Assembly: GCA_027307405.1 (NCBI GenBank)
Contig: DAHUXA010000015.1
Coordinates: 1 to 38,623 of the forward strand
Origin: Hyphomicrobiales bacterium
GTDB taxonomy: Bacteria > Pseudomonadota > Alphaproteobacteria > Rhizobiales > Xanthobacteraceae
Length of the DNA: 38,623 nt
Direction of reading: 5' to 3'
Shown here: piece after piece, positions 33,841 to 38,623 of the stretch
Numbering within the stretch: the stretch's first letter is position 1
Layout: each line of letters begins with the position of its first letter
Notes under the pieces: model-generated
Seen by the model: only the letters and a program-made list of their open reading frames with translations
The model's database searches: none
What the model was told of the DNA's origin: nothing
Made by a program: the position numbers and the translations under genes

Positions 33841-34164
33841 ATGCCGAAAATTACCTACATCGAACACGACGGAACGAAGCACACGGTCGAGGGCGAGCTC
33901 GGATCAACGGTGATGGAGACCGCCTTACGTAATAACGTCGCAAGCATCGTCGCTGAATGTGGCGGTTCGTGTACCTGCGCCACCTGCCTGGTGCATGTCG
34001 ATGAAAAGTGGTTCTCTGTCGTCGGCCCGCCCTCGGCGGAAGAAGAAGAACAGCTCGACGCCGCCTTTGAGGTAAAACCGACCTCGCGGCTGTCGTGCCA
34101 GATCAAGGTGACGGAAGCGCTCGACGGGCTCGTGGTGCACACTCCGGCCTACCAAGGCCGTTGA
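33841..34164 (+). CDS. [2Fe-2S] ferredoxin, adrenodoxin/putidaredoxin type
   Basis: The 107-residue protein carries the vertebrate-type ferredoxin ligand pattern C40-x5-C46-x2-C49 and C86, seen in ECGGSCTCATCLVHV and RLSCQIKV. An additional cysteine is at residue 44. It has the acidic helix region (PPSAEEEEQLD) used to dock reductases and oxygenases. It is the presumed partner of the ferredoxin-NADP+ reductase just upstream and could deliver electrons to the diiron centre of BoxB. The midpoint potential of this type is usually moderate, so it is a less natural donor for 4-hydroxybenzoyl-CoA reductase, which uses low-potential ferredoxins in Thauera. Confidence 0.9.
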   Translation: MPKITYIEHDGTKHTVEGELGSTVMETALRNNVASIVAECGGSCTCATCLVHVDEKWFSVVGPPSAEEEEQLDAAFEVKPTSRLSCQIKVTEALDGLVVHTPAYQGR

Positions 34165-34209
34165 GGGCAGGGAAAGATTACAGCAATCCAAGAGCGCTGA
34201 ACCGGCAAG

Positions 34210-34599
34210 TTATGCGGGACGTTCAACCCGCGTATCGATTTCATTGCGGAGAGCTCCGAAATCGATCGGTTTGGTCAAAAGTGTCTCTGCACCGCCCTCG
34301 AGCGCTTTCTGTTTCGTTTCCGCATCACCGTACGCGGTGATCATGATAATTGGGACGTCCGGGCGTATTGCCTTTGCCTTGGGCAACAATTCAAGTCCGC
34401 TCATCCCAGGCATGTTGATGTCGGACAAGATCAGAATGAGCGAGGCCGTACGCGACTCGCTGAGGCATTGCAACGCTGCTGGGGCCGATTGTGCAAATTC
34501 CATGGTGAATCGTCCAGCCCGCATGTCGCGTCGGAATTGCTGACGAAACAGCAACTCAACGTCAGGTTCGTCGTCGATAACGAGGATAAGAAGATTCAC
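34210..34599 (-). CDS. Single-domain response regulator (CheY-like)
   Basis: The 129-residue protein is one receiver domain with no output domain. Key residues are the acidic pair D9/D10, the phosphoacceptor D60 (LILSDINMPGMSG), T88 (MITAYGD) and K110 (LLTKPIDF). It overlaps the stop of the upstream histidine kinase gene by ATGA and is therefore its likely partner. Output must be by protein contact or phosphorelay to another protein, since there is no DNA-binding or enzymatic domain. It converges on the ferredoxin gene with a 45-bp gap. Confidence 0.9.
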   Translation of the reverse strand: MNLLILVIDDEPDVELLFRQQFRRDMRAGRFTMEFAQSAPAALQCLSESRTASLILILSDINMPGMSGLELLPKAKAIRPDVPIIMITAYGDAETKQKALEGGAETLLTKPIDFGALRNEIDTRVERPA

Positions 34600-37500
34600 G
34601 CTCGTCCTCCGGATGTCGCGAGCGATGCCGCGCTGCGCGGAAGAATGATCTTGAATTCCGTAAACTCGCCGGGCTGCGTATCAACCTCGATAGACCCCCG
34701 ATGTTGCTTGACGATGATGTCATGACTGATCGACAGACCAAGACCAGTGCCCTCCCCGGCCGGCTTCGTCGTGAAGAACGGATTAAACATCCGTTCCTTG
34801 ACCTCGGGCGGAATACCGGTGCCGTTGTCGCGAATTCTGATTTCGACGCGGTCTCCGAGATCCTTGGTCACGGCGGCAAGGATTGGTTCGTAATCAGCGC
34901 CATTCTCTTCCGTCTTGCGCTTCGTTGCCGCGTAGAATCCATTCGAGATTAGATTGAGAAGAACACGCGTAATCTCTTGCGGGAACAGATCGACCTCACC
35001 GGCACTCGGATCAAATGATCTTTGCAGGGTAATGTTGAAGCCCTGCTTCTCGGCACGTGCCCCGTGATAGGCGAGATTGAGGCTTTCCTCGACAATGGTA
35101 TTGATATCCATAGGGCGGTGTTCCCCGGAGCCCTGACGTGAATGCAACAACATGTTCTTGACGATCGAATCGGCACGCTTGCCGTGCTGCACAACCTTGT
35201 CGAGATTCCCCTGCAGCATGTCGGCGATCTCGCCGATTTCCACTTGCAGCTTCTTGTCCAGCTTGGCAGCAGCAAGCGCCTGGCGTAATTCGTCAATCAG
35301 TTCGACCGAAACGGATGAGAAGTTGTTCACGAAATTGAGCGGATTCTTGATCTCATGTGCAATACCGGCAGTCAGTTGGCCAAGTGAGGCGAGCTTTTCC
35401 GTTTGAACCAGGCGATCCTGGGCCGTCCGCAGCTCGTCCAGTGAACTCCCCAACTCGCGCGTCCGCGCTTCGACACTTTCAAACAGCTTTGCATTTTGAA
35501 TTGCCAAGACAGATTGCGCGCCGAAGGTTTGAAGCAGTTCGATCGTGGCTTTGGAGAATTCGCCGGGCTGCCTCCGCCGGACGACGAGCGCCCCTACGAT
35601 CTGATCGGCGCTGAGAAGCGGTACAATCAGCAATGCTCGGAATCCGGCACGGACGATGATATCGAGCGTGGTCGATGGGTCTTCCTGTATGTCCGGAACC
35701 TGAAGTGGCATGCGCCGTAGAGCGGCTTCACCGATCAAGGTCTCACCAATCCGGATATGACGATCTCTAAGTTCGGCGACGGTACTGTCCTCTAGTCCGT
35801 GGGTCGCCCGCAGTCGAAATTCCTGCGCGGCATCATCGAACACGTAAATTGCACCAGCTTCAGTGCTTGAGAGCTGGGTGGCCTTGGTCACGATCGTCGT
35901 CAAGACGGTCTCGAGATCGACTGTCGAATTCACCGCTTGAGAAACCTCGCCGAGGGCGCGCAGTTCACCGACCGATTGGGCGAGTTCCCCCGTTCGAGCC
36001 TGAAGCTCGTGGAGCAGCCGCGTGTTCTCGATGGCAATGACGGCCTGCGCTGCAAAATTCGTCACCAGTTCAATCTGTTTTTCGGTGAAGGCCCGCACTT
36101 CTTGCCGATAGATGGCAATGGTGCCGATCAGCTCGTTCTCCTTGAGCATCGGTACATTTACAAGTGTGCGGAAGCCTCCGAGGCCTACGGCAGCCACAAG
36201 AACCGGTTCACCCTCGATATAAGCCGGCTCCTCTTTAACGTCGATAATGTGGACCGTCTGTTTCGTTTCGGCGACGCGAGCAAATGCAGTTCGTGGGCCG
36301 AACCGCTTGGGGCCGCTTTGCCAAAAGTCAGCAAATGCTGGCGGCACACCAAACATTGCAATCGCGTGCGCAGCACCATCTTCAAAACGAAACAGAACCC
36401 CATAGTTCGCTTGGCAAATACGAACAGCATTAGCCAGCATCGTCTCAAATACGGGCTGCAACTCACCCCGCGAACTTGAAATGACCTTCAGTACCTCGGA
36501 TGTCGCGGTCTGCTGTTCGAGCGCCTCGGTCAAGGCTTGAGTGCGTACCTCAACTTTCTTTTCCAGGCCGGTATAGGATTCTTGCAAACGCCCGGCCATG
36601 TCATTGAATTGATCGGCGAGTGCCTCAAGCTCATCGCCGGTGTTAACCGAGATGCGTTGCGACAGATCGCCGCCACCAAGTCGCGCAGCTCCCGTCCGTA
36701 AAGCCTGGATCGGCACAACCATTCGGCGCGCAAGAAAAATCCCGGCGAGTGCAGCGAGACAAAGCGCGGCAAAAAGCACAAGCAGAGAGCGCTGCATGGA
36801 GGCGAACAGTGGTTGGTACGCCTCTTCAACCGGCAGTTCGACGAACACTGTCCAGCCGAGCGGTGCAACGGGCGCAAAGGCGGTTAAAACTTGGCGGCCC
36901 TGAATATCGGTCGCCGTCTGGATTTCTTCTGCCGAAGCGCCACTCGCACCTCGTTGTGCCGCCTGAATTTGGGCGAGGCGAGTCATGTCCGTGTTTCGAA
37001 GTACAAGGCTGATATCGGGATGAGCGATCAAGCGCCCTCGCGCATCCACCACATAGGCCTGGCCGTGTTCGCCAACCTTGATCTTCGAGACGACGTCCCA
37101 GATGAGCTTGAGATTGACTTCCGCGATGCTTACGCCGGCGTCGCGCCGCGTACCGGCGAGCGACAGTGTCATGTACGGCTCGGATTCCCGGCGAAAATAA
37201 ACCGGGCCGTAGTAGACCTTGTTTTTGACGGCTTCGGCAAACTTCGGCTCTTTGGACAAATCGAGTCCGCTGCCCACAACATCCATGGCCAGGCGCGACA
37301 CGCGTAGCTGCTCTTTGCCGCTCGCATCCACTTGTGAAAGCTCAGTGATGGCAGGGACCTGACGCAACAAGCGCAGCGCATCGAACCGCCGTTGCTCGAT
37401 GGTCTCGACCGACCAGAGCAACTGCGTTGTCCAGCCAACCTGACTTTCGATCTCCTTGATGAATTGGCCGATTTTGGTTGCCGCGGACTCGGCCTGCTCG

Positions 37501-37685
37501 TGCTGCACCTGGATCAGTGCATCTTTATGTTGCCGGTAGGAAACCCATATTTCAAAAAGGCCGTTCGTAACGAGGGCAACACAAACCACGGCAACGAACA
37601 GTCCGGCATATTTCAGGAATAGCCGGCTGCGGATTTTATGACGCGCCGGCGCCCCAGCCTGGACCGTTGTGGACTGGTCTGTCAT
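34596..37685 (-). CDS. Membrane sensor histidine kinase: Cache, HAMP, two GAF domains, HisKA, HATPase
   Basis: The 1029-residue protein begins at ATG 37685; the open frame continues to 37943 but the extra 86 residues look non-coding. Domain order: a membrane helix near residues 22-45, a periplasmic double-Cache-like ligand domain to about 300 (KVGEHGQAYVVDARGRLIAH), a second helix (LLVLFAALCLAALAGIFLAR), HAMP, GAF1 (about 405-570), GAF2 (about 590-760), and HisKA with His777 (GIAHEIKNPLNFVNNF). The ATPase domain has N911/N915, DNGTGIP and GEGTGLGLSI. It probably senses a small periplasmic ligand plus a cytoplasmic signal through the GAF domains and phosphorylates the CheY-like regulator whose gene overlaps its end. 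The ligand is unknown. Confidence 0.88.
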   Translation of the reverse strand: MTDQSTTVQAGAPARHKIRSRLFLKYAGLFVAVVCVALVTNGLFEIWVSYRQHKDALIQVQHEQAESAATKIGQFIKEIESQVGWTTQLLWSVETIEQRRFDALRLLRQVPAITELSQVDASGKEQLRVSRLAMDVVGSGLDLSKEPKFAEAVKNKVYYGPVYFRRESEPYMTLSLAGTRRDAGVSIAEVNLKLIWDVVSKIKVGEHGQAYVVDARGRLIAHPDISLVLRNTDMTRLAQIQAAQRGASGASAEEIQTATDIQGRQVLTAFAPVAPLGWTVFVELPVEEAYQPLFASMQRSLLVLFAALCLAALAGIFLARRMVVPIQALRTGAARLGGGDLSQRISVNTGDELEALADQFNDMAGRLQESYTGLEKKVEVRTQALTEALEQQTATSEVLKVISSSRGELQPVFETMLANAVRICQANYGVLFRFEDGAAHAIAMFGVPPAFADFWQSGPKRFGPRTAFARVAETKQTVHIIDVKEEPAYIEGEPVLVAAVGLGGFRTLVNVPMLKENELIGTIAIYRQEVRAFTEKQIELVTNFAAQAVIAIENTRLLHELQARTGELAQSVGELRALGEVSQAVNSTVDLETVLTTIVTKATQLSSTEAGAIYVFDDAAQEFRLRATHGLEDSTVAELRDRHIRIGETLIGEAALRRMPLQVPDIQEDPSTTLDIIVRAGFRALLIVPLLSADQIVGALVVRRRQPGEFSKATIELLQTFGAQSVLAIQNAKLFESVEARTRELGSSLDELRTAQDRLVQTEKLASLGQLTAGIAHEIKNPLNFVNNFSSVSVELIDELRQALAAAKLDKKLQVEIGEIADMLQGNLDKVVQHGKRADSIVKNMLLHSRQGSGEHRPMDINTIVEESLNLAYHGARAEKQGFNITLQRSFDPSAGEVDLFPQEITRVLLNLISNGFYAATKRKTEENGADYEPILAAVTKDLGDRVEIRIRDNGTGIPPEVKERMFNPFFTTKPAGEGTGLGLSISHDIIVKQHRGSIEVDTQPGEFTEFKIILPRSAASLATSGGRA

Positions 37686-38173
37686 TCGACTATCTCGTCG
37701 GCACGCGCGAAGAGTGTCGTTGGCATTGTGCGGTCGAGCGCCTTGGCCGTTTGAGATTAATGACCAGCCCCCCTGGCTTGGGAGGGCATCGTACCCGTTC
37801 AAACTACCACACTGGAAGGGGTCCAGGTGACGCCTCGGACGGACCGGCACGCTGCGATTTGGCTCAAAATCAGCGGCTGCAACGGGCCAAAAGATTGCTC
37901 TCACGCACCGAGGTCCCCGGCGCAAAACCGGAGACCTCATCAACCCGAATTAAGATGAATCAGCGGATTTCGGATGGACTGATCAACCTGGACAGACAGA
38001 CCACTGCAGGCCCTGAGGGTAAAATTCGCCTTGTCCTTCGCCGTACCCGCTGCAATCTCCAGCGCTTCATCGAAGAATCCGGGTGGTTTTTTCGGCGAAT
38101 GAGATGAACAAGGGCGCAGGCAGCATGCAGGCAGTATTACGCGACCAGGTTGCTTGGATTTTCGATTGCAACG
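37686..38173. other. Intergenic region, no convincing gene
   Basis: About 490 bp separate the sensor kinase start from the cyclase end. Open frames here lack ribosome sites and resemble no family. It should contain the kinase promoter, but no clear -35/-10 pair or known operator was seen. Confidence 0.4.
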
Positions 38174-38623
38174 CTAGTCCATCGCAATCCGCGTGCCGGT
38201 CGCACCATTCAAAAGTCGCCTGAGGTGGAATGCCGCAAGCTGATCGTCCCGGTACTTACCAACGTGAGCCGCGAACGCCGCAATTGCACCCGGGTCGGCG
38301 GCTTCCAATTGGGAAAACGCGCCGAGATAGCTTTTTGTGGCGGCATCCTTGTATTTTTCCGCTCGAAGCGGTTCGAAGGCACGCATTGCCTCCACACTCC
38401 CTCTCAGCACAAGGTCACCGATTGGCCGTCCGCGGAAATCCTGCACCGATTTTGCGAGCCCTGCGCTGACGCAAATACGGGTGCCCAGTTGCTTGTTGGC
38501 GGTTTCAAGCCGCGCCGCAACGTTGATGGTATCGCCATAGGCAGTGTAATCGAAGAACCGGCCTCCGCCGAAATTGCCGACTATTGCCGGTCCAGCATGG
38601 ACTCCGATACGGGTTACTCCCAG
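38174..38623 (-). CDS. C-terminal part of an adenylate/guanylate cyclase, partial
   Basis: The minus-strand frame is open from the right edge to its stop at 38174, giving 149 residues. It begins inside a class III nucleotide cyclase domain: RIGVHAGPAIVGNFGGGRFF, DYTAYGDTINVAARLE and QLGTRICVSAGLA are the conserved core, with GDTIN-x-AARLE holding the Asn/Arg transition-state residues. The tail (LVLRGSVEAMRAFEPL) is the usual end strand. It makes cAMP or cGMP from ATP or GTP. The N-terminal sensor portion lies outside the window, so what it senses is unknown. Confidence 0.88.
   Translation of the reverse strand: MGVTRIGVHAGPAIVGNFGGGRFFDYTAYGDTINVAARLETANKQLGTRICVSAGLAKSVQDFRGRPIGDLVLRGSVEAMRAFEPLRAEKYKDAATKSYLGAFSQLEAADPGAIAAFAAHVGKYRDDQLAAFHLRRLLNGATGTRIAMD

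Noticed and set aside
37686-37943. 86-residue extension of the sensor kinase
   Set aside because: The sequence has no hydrophobic or domain character, and the transmembrane start pattern begins just after ATG 37685.
37667-38107. 146-residue plus-strand ORF upstream of the sensor kinase
   Set aside because: No ribosome site, unusual composition, no recognisable family.

Overview
The window comes from an alphaproteobacterium of the order Hyphomicrobiales, probably Bradyrhizobium/Xanthobacteraceae-like. This is inferred from the high-GC coding style, GTG/TTG starts, protein families typical of that group (HWE-type kinase tail, DUF1993 protein, BoxR, 342-residue TrxR-like ferredoxin reductase), FixK-like boxes and dispersed GATGTCCGCTT palindromes. 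No rRNA, tRNA, CRISPR array or intact insertion sequence was seen.

Layout. 1-186 is the tail of a sensor kinase. 271-3526 (minus strand) holds two paralogous PIG-L type deacetylases flanking a multi-pass membrane acyltransferase, with FixK/FNR-like boxes upstream of two of the three genes. 3.5-5.1 kb is a gene-poor patch with relics of a molybdenum-hydroxylase FAD subunit and an ATP-dependent DNA ligase, plus two small ORFs. 5.1-8.1 kb carries a PAP2 membrane phosphatase, an orphan ABC solute-binding protein with a terminator, and a DUF1993 protein. 8.26-10.37 kb is an exbB-exbD-tonB operon.

10.38-21.55 kb (minus strand) is a siroheme and six-electron-reduction island. One unit runs yeiH-like exporter, small membrane protein, cysJ, cysI. 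The second runs FNT nitrite/formate channel, nirA-type reductase, an iron-sulfur flavoprotein that resembles CysJ without its flavodoxin domain, and cysG for siroheme synthesis. It therefore contains two siroheme reductases, each beside its own NADPH-type flavoprotein.

22.59-34.16 kb is an aromatic-acid module. It has a 4HBT thioesterase, the three subunits of 4-hydroxybenzoyl-CoA reductase (hcrC, hcrA, hcrB), a benzoate/4-hydroxybenzoate-CoA ligase, boxB and boxC of the aerobic benzoyl-CoA epoxidation pathway, the regulator boxR, a TrxR-type ferredoxin-NADP reductase and a [2Fe-2S] ferredoxin. Read together, 4-hydroxybenzoate would be activated to its CoA thioester, reductively dehydroxylated to benzoyl-CoA, then epoxidised by BoxB and ring-opened by BoxC. 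No boxA is present here, and the reductase/ferredoxin pair is the obvious candidate to replace it. The boxC-boxR intergenic region has two inverted copies of TGCATTATWTTGC, a likely BoxR operator pair.

34.2-37.7 kb encodes a large Cache/HAMP/GAF/GAF histidine kinase and its single-domain response regulator. The right end is the C-terminal part of a class III nucleotide cyclase. Function calls rest on motif recognition and context; no database search was possible.
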